Shown piece by piece: positions 45,258-56,031 of a DNA stretch of 64,000 bases. This DNA is from Parasulfuritortus cantonensis. GTDB taxonomy: Bacteria; Pseudomonadota; Gammaproteobacteria; Burkholderiales; Thiobacillaceae. The notes beneath the pieces were generated by a model. That model was not told the origin of the DNA. It saw only the letters and a list, made by a program, of their open reading frames with translations, and searched no databases. The translations under genes were made by a program, and so were the position numbers. Position 1 is the stretch's first letter. Every line of letters begins with the position of its first letter. The stretch is taken from contig NZ_SJZB01000033.1 of assembly GCF_004337445.1 (NCBI RefSeq), positions 27,695-91,694 of the forward strand. Reading direction: 5' to 3'.

Positions 45258-48200
45258 ATGATCGCAAAATTGATCGGCTGGTCCATCCAGAACCGCTTCC
45301 TGGTCCTGCTCGCCACCCTGATCGCCACGGTGGCGGGCACGGTGGCGGTGGTCAACATGCCGGTGGACGCCCTGCCCGACCTGTCCGACGTGCAGGTCAT
45401 CATCCGCACGCCGTTCCCCGGCCAGGCGCCCAAGGTGGTCGAGGACCAGGTCACCTATCCCCTCGCCACGACCATGATGTCGGTGCCCGGTGCCAAGGTC
45501 GTGCGCGGCTATTCCATGTTCGGCGACTCCTACGTCTACATCCTGTTCGAGGACGGCACCGACCTCTACTGGGCCCGCTCGCGCGTGCTGGAGTACCTGA
45601 ACACGGCGGCCGGCAAATTGCCTTCAACGGCCAAGCCGAGCATCGGCCCGGACGCCACCGGCGTCGGCTGGATCTACGAGTACGCCCTGGTCGACAAGAC
45701 CGGCAGACATGACCTCGGCCAGCTGCGCAGCCTCCAAGACTGGTTCCTGAAATACGAACTGCAGGCGATCCCGAACGTCTCCGAGGTGGCCACCATCGGC
45801 GGCATGGTCAAGCAGTACCAGATCGTCGTCGACCCGGAACGCATGCGCGCCCTGGGGGTCCCCCTCGCCCAGCTGGTGACGGCGGTCAAGCGCGCCAACC
45901 AGGAGGCCGGCGGTTCGGTGCTGGAGATGTCGGAGGCGGAATACATGGTGCGCGCGACCGGCTACCTGCAGTCGGTGGCCGACATCGAGGCCATCCCGGT
46001 CGGTCTCGGCCAGGGCGGCACCCCGGTGCTGCTGCGCGACATCGCCCGGGTCCAGGTCGGGCCCCAGATGCGCCGGGGCATCGCCGAACTGGACGGCGAG
46101 GGCGAGGTGGTCGGCGGCGTCATCGTCATGCGCTACGGCGCCAATGCCATGCGCACCATCGAGGCGGTCAAGGCCAAGCTGGCGGAGTTGAAGAAGAGCC
46201 TGCCCGAGGGCGTGGAAATCGTGCCTACCTACGACCGCTCCGGCCTCATCGCGCGCTCGGTGGCGACCCTGACCCACCGCCTGGCGGAGGAGTTCGTCGT
46301 CGTCGCCCTGGTCTGCGTCGCCTTCCTGTTCCACCTGCGCTCGTCCTTCGTGGCCATCGTCTCGCTGCCCCTGGGCATCCTGATCGCCTTCATGGTCATG
46401 CGCCACCAGGGCATCAACGCCAACATCATGTCCCTGGGCGGCATCGCCATCGCCATCGGCGCCATGGTGGACGCCGCCGTGGTGATGATCGAGAACGCCC
46501 ACAAGCACCTGGAGGCCTGGCGCCACGCCTATCCGGCGGCGGAACCCTCGGGCGCCGACTACTTCGAACTGGCGCGCGCCGCCGCGGTGGAAGTCGGCCC
46601 GGCCCTGTTCTTCTCGCTCCTGATCATCACGGTGAGCTTCCTGCCCGTGTTCACCCTGGAGGCCCAGGAAGGCCGGTTGTTCGCGCCGCTGGCCTACACC
46701 AAGACCTACGCCATGGCGGCGGCCGCCGGCCTGTCGGTGACCCTGATCCCCATCCTCATGGGCTACTTCATCCGCGGCCGCATCAAGGACGAGCACAGCA
46801 ACCCCCTGAGCCGGGGCCTGATCGCCCTCTACCGGCCCCTGATCCAGTTCGCCCTGAAATACCCCAAGGGCGGCCTGGTGGCCGGCTTCCTGGCCCTGGC
46901 GGCGACGCTCTATCCGGTCTCCAGGCTGGGCAGCGAGTTCATCCCGCCCCTGGACGAGGGCGACCTGCTGTCCATGCCCACCACCCTGCCGGGCCTGTCG
47001 CCCGGCAAGGCGGCCCAGTTGCTGCAGTTGTCCGACCGCATGATCAAGACGGTACCGGAGGTGAAGTCGGTGTTCGGCAAGATCGGTCGCGCCGACACCG
47101 CCACCGACCCGGCGCCCCTGACCATGATCGAGACCACCATCCAGCTCAAGGACCCGTCCGAGTGGCGGCCCGGCCAGACCCTGGACGGCATCGTCAGGGA
47201 ACTGGACCGCAACGTGCAGATCCCCGGCCTCGCCAACCTCTGGATCCAGCCCATCCGGACCCGCCTGGACATGCTCTCCACCGGCATCAAGAGCCCGGTC
47301 GGGGTGAAGATCGCCGGCCCGGACCTGAACGTCATCGAGCGTATCGGGGCGGATATCGAGGCGGCGCTCAAGGCGATGCCCGAGACGGCCAGCGCGTTTT
47401 CCGAGCGGGTCGCGGCCGGCCGCTACCTGAACGTCGAGATCGACCGCGAGGCGGCGGCCCGCTACGGTCTCAACATCGCCGACATCCAGGAGCTGATCAG
47501 CGTCGCCGTGGGCGGTGCGACGGTGACCGAGACGGTCGAGGGCCTGGAGCGCTATCCGGTGCAGATCCGCTTCCCGCGCGAGGCGCGCGACAGCGTCGAG
47601 GCCATCAAGGAACTGCCCATCGTCACCCGCATGGGCGCCACCGTGCCGCTCGCCGCCGTGGCGCGGATCGAGATCGCCGACGGCCCGCCCATGCTGAAGA
47701 GCGAGAATGCCCGTCCGAACGGCTGGATATTCGTCGACATCAAGGGCGGCGACCTGGGTGGCTACGTCGCCAAGGCCAAGCAGGTGGTCGCCGACAAGGT
47801 CAGGCTGCCGCCCGGCTATTCCATCGCCTGGTCGGGCCAGTACGAGTTCCTGGAACGGGCGGTCAAGCGCCTCAAGCTGGTGGTGCCGCTGACCCTGGTG
47901 GCGATCTTCGTGCTCCTCTATCTCACCTTCCGCAACCTGTGGCAGCCGGTCCTGATCATGGCCACGCTGCCGTTCGCCCTGATCGGCGGCTACTGGCTGC
48001 TCTACCTGCTCGGCTTCAACATGTCGGTGGCGGTGGCGGTGGGCTTCATCGCCCTGGCCGGGGTGGCGGCGGAATTCGGCGTGGTCATGCTGATCTACCT
48101 CGACCAGGCCGTCGCCACGCGCCGGGCCGAGGGCCGCTACAACACGCGGGCCGACCTGATGGCGGCGATCATGGACGGCGCCGTCCTGCGCGTGCGCCCG

Positions 48201-48392
48201 AAGGCGATGACCGTCGCGGTCATCCTGGCCGGCCTGTTCCCCATCATGGTGGGCGGCGGCACCGGCAGCGAGGTCATGCAGCGCATCGCCGCGCCGATGC
48301 TGGGCGGCATGATCACGGCCCCGCTGCTGTCCATGTTCGTGATTCCGGTCGCCTACCTGCTCTGGCGCCGGCGTGCCCTGCCGGCCGGTTAG
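45258..48392 (+). CDS. cusA: Cu(I)/Ag(I) RND efflux pump CusA
   Basis: This 1044-residue inner-membrane RND pump has 12 membrane helices and two large periplasmic domains. The proton-relay segment [16 protein letters not shown] in TM4 is CusA-type. The three methionines that bind Cu(I)/Ag(I) are present: in [13 protein letters not shown], in [10 protein letters not shown] and in [19 protein letters not shown] gives a strong ribosome site 6 nt before ATG 45258. Completes cusC-cusB-cusA. The convergent gene downstream is the EAL protein. Confidence 0.95.
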   Translation: MIAKLIGWSIQNRFLVLLATLIATVAGTVAVVNMPVDALPDLSDVQVIIRTPFPGQAPKVVEDQVTYPLATTMMSVPGAKVVRGYSMFGDSYVYILFEDGTDLYWARSRVLEYLNTAAGKLPSTAKPSIGPDATGVGWIYEYALVDKTGRHDLGQLRSLQDWFLKYELQAIPNVSEVATIGGMVKQYQIVVDPERMRALGVPLAQLVTAVKRANQEAGGSVLEMSEAEYMVRATGYLQSVADIEAIPVGLGQGGTPVLLRDIARVQVGPQMRRGIAELDGEGEVVGGVIVMRYGANAMRTIEAVKAKLAELKKSLPEGVEIVPTYDRSGLIARSVATLTHRLAEEFVVVALVCVAFLFHLRSSFVAIVSLPLGILIAFMVMRHQGINANIMSLGGIAIAIGAMVDAAVVMIENAHKHLEAWRHAYPAAEPSGADYFELARAAAVEVGPALFFSLLIITVSFLPVFTLEAQEGRLFAPLAYTKTYAMAAAAGLSVTLIPILMGYFIRGRIKDEHSNPLSRGLIALYRPLIQFALKYPKGGLVAGFLALAATLYPVSRLGSEFIPPLDEGDLLSMPTTLPGLSPGKAAQLLQLSDRMIKTVPEVKSVFGKIGRADTATDPAPLTMIETTIQLKDPSEWRPGQTLDGIVRELDRNVQIPGLANLWIQPIRTRLDMLSTGIKSPVGVKIAGPDLNVIERIGADIEAALKAMPETASAFSERVAAGRYLNVEIDREAAARYGLNIADIQELISVAVGGATVTETVEGLERYPVQIRFPREARDSVEAIKELPIVTRMGATVPLAAVARIEIADGPPMLKSENARPNGWIFVDIKGGDLGGYVAKAKQVVADKVRLPPGYSIAWSGQYEFLERAVKRLKLVVPLTLVAIFVLLYLTFRNLWQPVLIMATLPFALIGGYWLLYLLGFNMSVAVAVGFIALAGVAAEFGVVMLIYLDQAVATRRAEGRYNTRADLMAAIMDGAVLRVRPKAMTVAVILAGLFPIMVGGGTGSEVMQRIAAPMLGGMITAPLLSMFVIPVAYLLWRRRALPAG

Positions 48393-48431
48393 CGGTGAAC
48401 GGGCCGCCCCGGCGCCGGTGCGGCGTCGTGC

Positions 48432-50642
48432 TCAGGCCTGCTGCGCCTGGTGGGCCTGGGCCGCGAGCAGGGCCGCGACCGCCGCGGCGGGTTGCGGCCG
48501 GTGGTAGAGGAAACCCTGGATGATGTGGCAACCGTTGCGGAGCAGGAAACGGGCCTGCTCCTCGCGTTCGACCCCCTCGCCGACCACCTCCAGGCCCAGG
48601 CCGCGGGCCAGGGCGATGATGGCCTGGACCACCGGCACGCGCTGGCTGTCGTCGTGGATTTCGTTGACGAACGCCTTGTCGATCTTGAGGGTGTGCAGGG
48701 GCAGCATCTGCAGGTAGGCGAGCGACGAGTAGCCGGTGCCGAAGTCGTCGATGGCCAGGCGGACCCCGGCGGCGGCCAGGCGGCTCAGCTTGCCGGCCGC
48801 GTCGTCGACGTTGCGGATGGCGATGCCCTCGGTGATCTCGAGCTTGAGGGACTCGGGGGCCAGGCCGTGGCGGGTGACGGCGGCCAGGACCCGTTCGACG
48901 AAGTCGTCCTGGTCGAGGTAATGGGGCGAGATGTTCACCGCCATGGATATCCGGGCCAGGCCGCGGTCGAGCCAGGCGCGCAGGTCGGCACAGGCGGTCT
49001 CCAGCAGCCAGTCGGAGAGCTGGCAGACCAGGCCGATCTCCTCGGCGAGCGGGAAGATGTCGCCGGCGCCGCGCAGGCCGTCGCGCGGATGCTGCCAACG
49101 CATCAGGGCCTCGACGCCGACGATGTCGCCGTTGTTGGCGTCGACCTGGGGCTGGTAGTAGAGGACCAGTTCGCCCTTGCGCACCGCCCGGCGCAATTCG
49201 GCCTGCTGGCCGTGCTTGACCGAGGACAGGTCGGGCATGCGGCTGGCGTAGCGGGCGTAGTTGTTCTTGCCGCCCTGCTTGACGTAGTGCAGGGCGACGT
49301 CGGCATTGCGCATCAGTTTCTGGGCGTCGTTGCCGTCTTCCGGGCTCATGGCGATGCCGATGCTGGCGGTCAGGAACACCTCGTGTCCGCCGACCTCGCA
49401 GGGCGCGCCGAGTACCCCGAGGATGCGTTTGGCGAGCGCCTTGGCGGCCGCGGCGTCGGGGATGTGGGGCGACAGCAGGGCGAACTCGTCGGCATCGAGC
49501 CGGGCCAGCGTGTCGCTCCCGTCCAGGCAGCCGGCGATGCGCTGCGCGACCACGCGCAGGAGGTCGTCGCCGACCAGGTGGCCGAGGCTGTCGTTCACCC
49601 ACTTGAAACGGTCCAGGTCGATCAGCATCACCGCCAGCGGTGCGCGCTGGCGGCGCGACTGGATGAGCGCGAATTCGAGACGGTCATGGAACAGCTCCCG
49701 GTTGGGCAGCTCGGTGACGCGGTCGTAGAGCGCGTGGAACGCGGCCATGGCCTCGGCCTTGCGGCGTTCGCTGATGTCGCGGGCGATGCCGTAGGTGCCG
49801 ACGAACTCGCGTTGCCCGGCCTCGCCGTCCTGGCTGTAGACGCCGAAGGCGTTCACGCTCAGGGTGACCAGGTTGACCTCGAAATGGTGCGAGTCCTCGG
49901 GCGTCCGGCCGCGCAGGCGCAACTCGACGTTACGGCTGGCCCGGTCGCCGGTACGCCGTTCGTCCAGCACGTGGCGGGCCCGGGCGAGGTCTTCCGGGTG
50001 GACCAGGACGGAGTAGTGCTTGCCGATCAGATCTTCGCGCCGATAACCGAGCAGGCTTTCCACCCGCTGGTTGACGAAGTTGAAGCGGCCCTCCTGGTCC
50101 AGGGTGTAGATGAAGTCCGGCGACTGCTCGACCAGGTAGCGATACAGGCGCTCGGATTGGGCCAGGCGGTCGCGCATGCGCTCGTTTTCGCGCCGCTCGC
50201 GTTGCAGTGCCAGGGCATTGGTCACGCCGGCCAGCAACTCGTCCGGCTCGGCCGGCTTGCGGAGGAAGCCATAGGCACCCTGCCGGAGCGCGCCGATGGC
50301 GGAGTCGATCTCATTGTCGCCGCTGACCACGATGGTCAACAGGTCGATGCCGCGCCGCTTGGCATGGCGCAGGACGTCGAGCCCGTGCATGTCGGCCAGG
50401 TGCAGGTCGAGCAGCATGAGGTCGAACTGCTGCTGGTCCAGGCGCTCGATGGCGGCCTGGCCGCTGCCGACGCTCTCGATCAGGTAGTCGTGCTTGGCGA
50501 ACAGGCGTTGCAGGCTGTGCCGCATCACGGGTTCGTCGTCCACCAGCAGCAGGCGCGCCGGCGGTACCGCCATCGGGGTCACGCTGCCCTGGCCGAGCAG
50601 GGCACCGAGCAGCGTGGGGTCGATCTGGGCCGGGTCGCTCAT
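48432..50642 (-). CDS. REC-PAS-GGDEF-EAL protein (c-di-GMP signalling)
   Basis: This 736-residue protein has an N-terminal receiver domain (about 20-145; LLVDDEP, phospho-Asp in LMLLDLHLAD, K in FLRKPAEPDE), a PAS sensory domain (about 175-300), a GGDEF domain (about 315-480) and an EAL domain (about 490-735). The GGDEF signature is degenerate (RLDADEFALL), so cyclase activity is doubtful. The EAL motif (VEALMRWQHP), DDFGTGYSSL and KIDKAFV are complete, so it is likely a c-di-GMP phosphodiesterase. The ATG at 50642 is ATGA-coupled to the HDOD kinase upstream, its probable phosphodonor. Confidence 0.9.
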   Translation of the reverse strand: MSDPAQIDPTLLGALLGQGSVTPMAVPPARLLLVDDEPVMRHSLQRLFAKHDYLIESVGSGQAAIERLDQQQFDLMLLDLHLADMHGLDVLRHAKRRGIDLLTIVVSGDNEIDSAIGALRQGAYGFLRKPAEPDELLAGVTNALALQRERRENERMRDRLAQSERLYRYLVEQSPDFIYTLDQEGRFNFVNQRVESLLGYRREDLIGKHYSVLVHPEDLARARHVLDERRTGDRASRNVELRLRGRTPEDSHHFEVNLVTLSVNAFGVYSQDGEAGQREFVGTYGIARDISERRKAEAMAAFHALYDRVTELPNRELFHDRLEFALIQSRRQRAPLAVMLIDLDRFKWVNDSLGHLVGDDLLRVVAQRIAGCLDGSDTLARLDADEFALLSPHIPDAAAAKALAKRILGVLGAPCEVGGHEVFLTASIGIAMSPEDGNDAQKLMRNADVALHYVKQGGKNNYARYASRMPDLSSVKHGQQAELRRAVRKGELVLYYQPQVDANNGDIVGVEALMRWQHPRDGLRGAGDIFPLAEEIGLVCQLSDWLLETACADLRAWLDRGLARISMAVNISPHYLDQDDFVERVLAAVTRHGLAPESLKLEITEGIAIRNVDDAAGKLSRLAAAGVRLAIDDFGTGYSSLAYLQMLPLHTLKIDKAFVNEIHDDSQRVPVVQAIIALARGLGLEVVGEGVEREEQARFLLRNGCHIIQGFLYHRPQPAAAVAALLAAQAHQAQQA

Positions 50643-52701
50643 GTCATCTCGCTCCGTGCCGGCAGATAAATGCGGAATACGGTTCCGGAGGCGCCGCTGT
50701 GCCATTCGATCTCACCGCCCCAACGTTCCACCAGTTCGCCGACGATGGCCAAGCCGAGGCCGGCGTGGTCGCCGCCCTTGCCGCTGGTCACCGGCTTGAA
50801 CAGGCCCGCTTGAACCTCGGGTGGCAGGCCGGGGCCGTCGTCGCTGACCAGGAGCATGACCGAAGGCCATTCGGCGCGCGGGTATGGCCGGAGGTCGAGA
50901 CCGTGATCCGGCCCTGCTGGCCGAGCGCCTCGACGGCATTCTTGAGCAGGTTGAGGAGGATTTGCTTGACCCCGTCCCGGTCCGCCATCACCCTGGGCAG
51001 GGCGTCCTGCAGCGTGGTGTCCAGGCGAATCTCGGGTGGGATGAATCGCGCCTCGCGGCAGAACGACAACAGCTCCTGCGCGGCCCGGTTGATGTCGCAG
51101 CCGTGGCGGCCGGCATCCCCTTCGGGCTGGCTGGCCGGTTGGCCCAGGCCACGCAGGATGCGGCTGACCCGGTCGATCTCGCTGCTCATCATGGCGAGGT
51201 CTTCGACCACGGCCGTGCTGTCGGACATGGCGCCGAGGTCGTCGGTCAGGATGCGCAAGTAGTTCTTGATGATGCCGAGCGGGTTGCTCGCCTCGTGCAC
51301 GGCCCGGCGTACCTGTTCGCGCAGGCCCGGCTCGGGGGTGTCCGGTGCCGGCAGCAGGCGCGTCGCCGCTTCGTCCGAGAAGGCGTGCAACACATCCTGG
51401 CGCGCCTGCAGGTCGAGCGCGTTGGCCGGCGTGGCGGCAAAGACCAGCACCGAACTCGGCGTGGTGTGGCCGACCGGGACGGCCAGCAGCGCGGGGGCCG
51501 GCATCGTCTCGCCCAGGAGCCGCATCAGCTGCTTGTCGAGCAGGCTCGCGGCGGCGTCCTCCGCGCGCACCGCCTCGGCCCGTCCGGAGGTCGCGGCGCG
51601 CCCGACACAGCCGCCCGCCTCACCGACCGGGATGCCCAACTCCTCGCCCCGGGCCAGATGCGGCCAGGGCGCGAGCGGACGCAGGCGGCCGGTCTGGCTC
51701 TGGTAGAACATGGCATCGCCGAGATCGAAGAGTGCCCGCGCGGTGAGTGCGGTGGCGCGTAGCCGAGCCAGGGAATCCGATGGTTCGGCAGGGGGGGCGG
51801 CATACAGGGCGCCGACCATGGCGATGTCGCGCACCGCCTCCGTGAGTTCAGCTCCGGCGCGTGCCGTGTCGTCCGGATCGTCCAATCGGATGCCAAGCCA
51901 GGCGGCAACCCGGGCGACCTCCTCGTCGATGCCGTCGCAGACCTGCTGAAGGCAGTCCGGACCGCAAGCGAGCGGGCTTTCCGCCGGCACCTCGCGGTCG
52001 CCGGCGAGGAGATGGGCGAGCCAGACGATCTGGACCAGCATGTGGGTATGGGCGAGGCGTTCGCCGACTTCGTGGTGGTAGAGCAGTGCGTCGGCGAGAA
52101 AACCGTCCAACTGCCAGCGGGCCGCCAGCCAGGCGCCCACCTCGGCATGGGTGAAGCCGAAGGTGTCCTCCTCCCAGCGGCTGAGCCAGGCGTCGTCCTC
52201 GTGTTCCGCGAGGGCCGGGCGGTAATCGGCCGGGAAGGCCGCCAGCATGGCCAGTTGGCCGACGTCATGCAGCAGCCCGGCCAGGTAGGCCTCCTCGACG
52301 TGCGGATAGGAGACTGCACGGGCGAGCCGCTTGGCCAGGAACGCCGCCTTCAGACTATGGCGCCAGAACGGCCCGAGATTGACCTCCTGGTCGGCCGCCA
52401 GACCATTGAACACCTGCTGGATCGACTCGCCGATCACCGCCACCCGGACGGCATCCAGGCCAAGCTGGATGAGGGCCTGCAGCAGGGTGCGCGGCGGGGT
52501 TCGGCCATGCCGCTCCGCCGACGTTGCGAGGCTCAGCAGCCGTGCGCTGAGGGCAGGCTCGCGGCCGATCAACTCGGAAATGTCGTCGAGGCCGGAATCC
52601 TCCTGGCGACACAACGCCAACACCCTCAGCAGAACCTGGGGCAGGGCGGGCAGCCGTGTCGTCAACAGACGATGCCGGGTGTCTTCGTCGATCCTGCTCA
52701 T
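50639..52701 (-). pseudogene. HDOD-GAF-histidine kinase, frameshifted
   Basis: This is a cytoplasmic protein of about 690 residues if the frame is restored. Residues 15-210 are an HDOD domain (LPALPQVLLRVL, LLHDVGQLAML), 320-450 a GAF-like domain, then a kinase core with H469 (RRAVHEASNPLGII), N-box NLLKNAVEAL, and D-box SDDGPGLPPEV. The frame breaks near 50875-50880, before the D-box, so the ATP-lid half lies in a second frame (to 50639). One missing G in a CGCGC run explains it. The receiver-GGDEF-EAL gene follows with ATGA overlap. Status as true mutation or base-call error is undecided. Confidence 0.85.
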
Positions 52702-53099
52702 AAATGGGCCGGCAAGCGCATCCGAAAGTGAGAGTAAGTCTACTTAATTATGAAGTTATTTTTCAACAAGGCAAGGTAACGTATTAATAGCTAATCAAAA
52801 TTTATTGTTCACGGTTGTCTTTCTGGGAAGCCGGAACGGGTGGCCGTTACCTCTTTGGGCGGGAGAGGTATGCAGAATTGTCTAAAACCTATGCGGAATA
52901 TCCGAAACCGTTCAGTCGAGATAGATTTTCGACAGGGATGCTGACTTTGGCCTTGGTTTTGCCATGCTTGCCGAACCAAGGGAAAGGGAAGGCAAAGTCC
53001 GTTAGCTTCCCGTCAAGACAATTGGTGGGACCGGGTCCTCTCCCCCTCGGGTGGGGAAGTCCCGGTCGAACCTGAGAACAACTTTTCGGAGGTCGAGCC
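52702..53099. other. 398-bp divergent spacer
   Basis: Holds no convincing gene. The first 110 bp are AT-rich and should carry promoters for the HDOD kinase and possibly for the pseudopilin; TAACGTATTAATA at 52777-52789 recurs at 60971-60983. An inverted repeat (CCTTGGTT 52951-52958, AACCAAGG 52974-52981) lies farther on. The rest is unexplained. Confidence 0.5.
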
Positions 53100-53639
53100 A
53101 TGATGATAGGAATGCCGCGCGAAAACCCAGCACTTGCGGTCGGGGCCGGGCTTCTGGAAAGCATGGTTGTCCTGGTGATCGTGGCGATCTTGCTGGCATT
53201 GGCTGTCCCAGGGATGAAAGGCGTTCTCGCAGATGCGAAGAGAGACAACTGGATTGCCGACGTGGTCGCGTCGATTCAACTGGCCCGTACGGAGGCGATG
53301 AAGAGGTCGTCGCGGGTGTCGGTTTGTCCCAGTTCGGACGGTACCCAATGCAACGGGTCAGCGCACTGGGAGGCTGGTTGGATTGTGTTCCACGATCCTA
53401 ATTCAAATGGCGTCGTCGACGTTGATGAACCTATTATCCGAGCCCAATCGGCCATTGATGGGGAGGGGACGATATGGGGAGCGCGGAAGAGGGTAACGTT
53501 TCACAGTCACGGCTTTTGTGCTGGATTCAACGATACGTTGAACGTATGTGATTACCGAGGGGCCAGGGAAGCCCGCCGTGTGATCATCTCCAACTTGGGC
53601 AGGGTGCGGGTGGTTGCCGGCGTGATCGGGTGCCCCTGA
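53100..53639 (+). CDS. FimT/GspH-type pseudopilin (stand-alone)
   Basis: This 179-residue minor pilin-like protein has a basic leader and a class III signal: cleavage after Gly17 in AVGAGLLESMVV, which keeps Glu at position 5 of the mature protein. It differs from canonical FTLIE. A single N-terminal hydrophobic helix is followed by a GspH/FimT domain with RTEAMKRSSRVSVCPS, a near-perfect match to the family's ARTEAIKR core. CGGAGG at 53088-53092 precedes the ATG. It is convergent with the pilV-type gene and separate from the main minor-pilin operon. Confidence 0.75.
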   Translation: MMIGMPRENPALAVGAGLLESMVVLVIVAILLALAVPGMKGVLADAKRDNWIADVVASIQLARTEAMKRSSRVSVCPSSDGTQCNGSAHWEAGWIVFHDPNSNGVVDVDEPIIRAQSAIDGEGTIWGARKRVTFHSHGFCAGFNDTLNVCDYRGAREARRVIISNLGRVRVVAGVIGCP

Positions 53640-53763
53640 GGGACGCGACTAATCAATTGCCGATGTTGCCCACAGTGGTCGCCGGGCAATCGGTGGTTTG
53701 CCCATGGAAATATGGATTTCTACGCTATGGCAACGCCGGTCAGAACCCACGGTTCAGGGGCGA

Positions 53764-53797
53764 CTGGGCTTTTTCCTGCGAGGGATGACCGGGCTGG
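53764..53797. repeat. REP-like dispersed repeat (copy B, degenerate)
   Basis: CTGGGCTTTTTCCTGCGAGG continuing into GATGACCGGG is related to the complement of 7123-7158 (CTGGATTTCCGCCTGCGCGG...ATGACCGG). It lies in the 248-bp gap between the convergent stand-alone pseudopilin and the pilV-like gene, near a short CTGGA-AAAA-TCCAG palindrome. Otherwise nothing is seen there. Confidence 0.45.
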
Positions 53798-53887
53798 AAA
53801 AATCCAGCGATACCCAGGACGCGACCAAATAATCCCTTCGCCACTAGGCGTCGACTTGGTTGCCCGGCCGCGTTTTGGCTAGGTAGG

Positions 53888-56014
53888 TCATTGATATGCA
53901 TAGGTGTTTCCACTTCTGTAAATGCACTTAATCGCGCTGGCAGCACTGTCGATGGATAGGTTCGTGGCCTTCACCATGACGCACTTGGTGCGATTGTTTA
54001 CCGGGGCCGGCGTATAGGTGAGTGTCGATTGGGGCTGTGTTGGCGTAGTTGCCAGCGTGGTAGGACTACATGGTTCCATCGTGGTGGTGTTGTTGGAGGT
54101 ACTAGTGCACTCATAAACCTTGTAGGCCGTTGCGTTAGTAATGGCCGGCCAGCTCAAAGACTTCGGATCTGTTCCGTTCCATGACAGACTCGGCTGACCT
54201 AGGCCACAGGTGTCTGCATACACGCTCATGTCGATTTGGACATCCGTCACAGCCAGTGGCACGTCGGCAAATGCAAGTGCATTCGCGGGTGTGGCCAAGC
54301 GATCGTTGATTGCATAAGTAACAGTATTCCCGGTTGGCGTGACAGTGGTCGTTGCCCCTGAGGCGCAAAGTGACGCGGTGCCGGTGGCGGTGAAGACAAC
54401 ATCACCGTACCAGCTTCCACCGGCAAAGCCCGTCCAGTCGAGTGAGCAACTATACGAGTACGACGTGGTGCCGTTTGCAGTCCAAGTGGTAGTTCCAGTT
54501 TTGCAGGCGTGGACGGTGGTATCGATTCCGCTGAGTTCAGCGCCGCCGTACCGTGTGATAGTGCCGTGAATAAGAGTGGCGGCCGTCGTGCCGGTGCTCG
54601 AGAGGTTCGGGCAGTTGACGCCGCTGTACCCACCATCGTCGTTTGACATGCAGTAATACTTGCCAGGGTTATTCGCGGCGACGCTGTATACATTCGCGAC
54701 GACATCGGGGTCGGTTGACAGCGTAACGGTGCCGCTACTGTCATACCGTGTGACGGTTGGGTTCGTCCCGGCGGTCGTTCCCAAGGGCTTCGGTGTCACC
54801 AACGAATTCAGCGTCGTCTCGGTGGTCTGACAGGTTTCGCTACCCGTCAGGTTGTCGTGAACAAAGTTGTGATTCCCATAATGGGTCGGGACGTACTTGT
54901 AGACAGTCCGGTTCGCCTCTGCGGTGCAGCCCACGTTGACATCGGTCTGCTCGCCTATACCGCGTGTTTCATAGACACCACTCTCCGTCTCGGCGAAGCC
55001 TCGATACGCGTGGCTGGTGTTCAAAGTGGCAGAACGGTTGAACAGCGTTGCCGGCCCTGAATCCACAGGATTGCCAACGCAAACCTTGTCGTTCGTATTC
55101 GGGCTGTCGATGCGCTGGACCCCGATATTCCCCCACCACTCCGCCCCCAGATAGCATTGATAGTAGGTGTAGAAGTACTTACAGGTATTGCCAGTACAGT
55201 TCGCAGGCACTTTCCAACTGGAATCGGCCGTTAGCATCGCGCAGTAGGATGCGTCCGACGACAGAATTCGGATATCGCTGAATGGGGCGATCGGATTCCC
55301 GTTTTTGGCGGCAACGTATAGTTTGCCGGAAATGGTGCTGAACCCCGGCGCTTCCGTTTCGCACGAAAGTCCCTTGACCGTCAGCAGGACCTCTCCGTTG
55401 GCTCCTATCAACTCCAGAGTTTTGCCGTCGTCCGAAAGATAGGTCTTGGTGCCGTCGTTGGCCGTGCTGCCGTTATCAAGTGTTATGTTGTTAGAGACTG
55501 CGGAATCGGGAATCGTATCGTATGCGTTGCCTCCGACGGTCGCCCGCCCCGTGGGGGTACGTATGAAGCCGCCTAATGCGGACGTGCTGCTGACATGGGC
55601 AAGTTCCCCGGGGTTGTTCCAGCTGATCAGCCCGGAGAGGACGATGCGGTTGCTGGTGGCCGCGCAGGCGTCGGTGACCGTGTTCGGCCAGGCGACGCAG
55701 ACCCGTGCGTCGGTTGGATTACTCGTGCCGTCGATTTCCCAACTGCGGCGGAAGGTTTCGTTGGTGCCGGTGATGGTGTCGCTTCCGTCCGCGAGCGCGG
55801 CATATTCCGCAGCCGTCGTGACATTGCGAAATTCGTCGAACTTGGCCTGAGCCAACTGCAGTGCCTCGGCCCGAGTCTTGGCAATGCCGGTGCTGGATAG
55901 CAACACCATGTTCATTTTGGCGATGCCGAGTACGCCGATTGCGACGACGATCAGAGACACCAGGTTTTCCACCAGGATGTAACCCAGTTGGCGGTGGTGG
56001 GAAATTGATCTCAT
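53888..56014 (-). CDS. pilV: PilV-like minor pilin with very large C-terminal domain
   Basis: This 708-residue protein has a class III signal (RQLGYILVEN: mature position 5 Glu) and the PilV-type hydrophobic helix GVLGIAKMNMVLL. PilV proteins are usually below 200 residues, so about 550 are extra. The large extracellular part is rich in Thr, Ser, Asn and Gly, and has more than 20 Cys, suggesting many disulfides, with a C-terminal Fn3-like segment (SLSWPAITNATAYKVYECT). It occupies the end of the operon where pilY1 would be, so a tip or adhesive role is plausible, but inferred. Confidence 0.7.
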   Translation of the reverse strand: MRSISHHRQLGYILVENLVSLIVVAIGVLGIAKMNMVLLSSTGIAKTRAEALQLAQAKFDEFRNVTTAAEYAALADGSDTITGTNETFRRSWEIDGTSNPTDARVCVAWPNTVTDACAATSNRIVLSGLISWNNPGELAHVSSTSALGGFIRTPTGRATVGGNAYDTIPDSAVSNNITLDNGSTANDGTKTYLSDDGKTLELIGANGEVLLTVKGLSCETEAPGFSTISGKLYVAAKNGNPIAPFSDIRILSSDASYCAMLTADSSWKVPANCTGNTCKYFYTYYQCYLGAEWWGNIGVQRIDSPNTNDKVCVGNPVDSGPATLFNRSATLNTSHAYRGFAETESGVYETRGIGEQTDVNVGCTAEANRTVYKYVPTHYGNHNFVHDNLTGSETCQTTETTLNSLVTPKPLGTTAGTNPTVTRYDSSGTVTLSTDPDVVANVYSVAANNPGKYYCMSNDDGGYSGVNCPNLSSTGTTAATLIHGTITRYGGAELSGIDTTVHACKTGTTTWTANGTTSYSYSCSLDWTGFAGGSWYGDVVFTATGTASLCASGATTTVTPTGNTVTYAINDRLATPANALAFADVPLAVTDVQIDMSVYADTCGLGQPSLSWNGTDPKSLSWPAITNATAYKVYECTSTSNNTTTMEPCSPTTLATTPTQPQSTLTYTPAPVNNRTKCVMVKATNLSIDSAASAIKCIYRSGNTYAYQ

Positions 56015-56031
56015 GTCAGTCCTCCGTGTCC

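Noticed and set aside
52815..53248. Short frames in the HDOD-kinase/pseudopilin gap
   Set aside because: No ribosome sites, no family resemblance, and composition like non-coding DNA.
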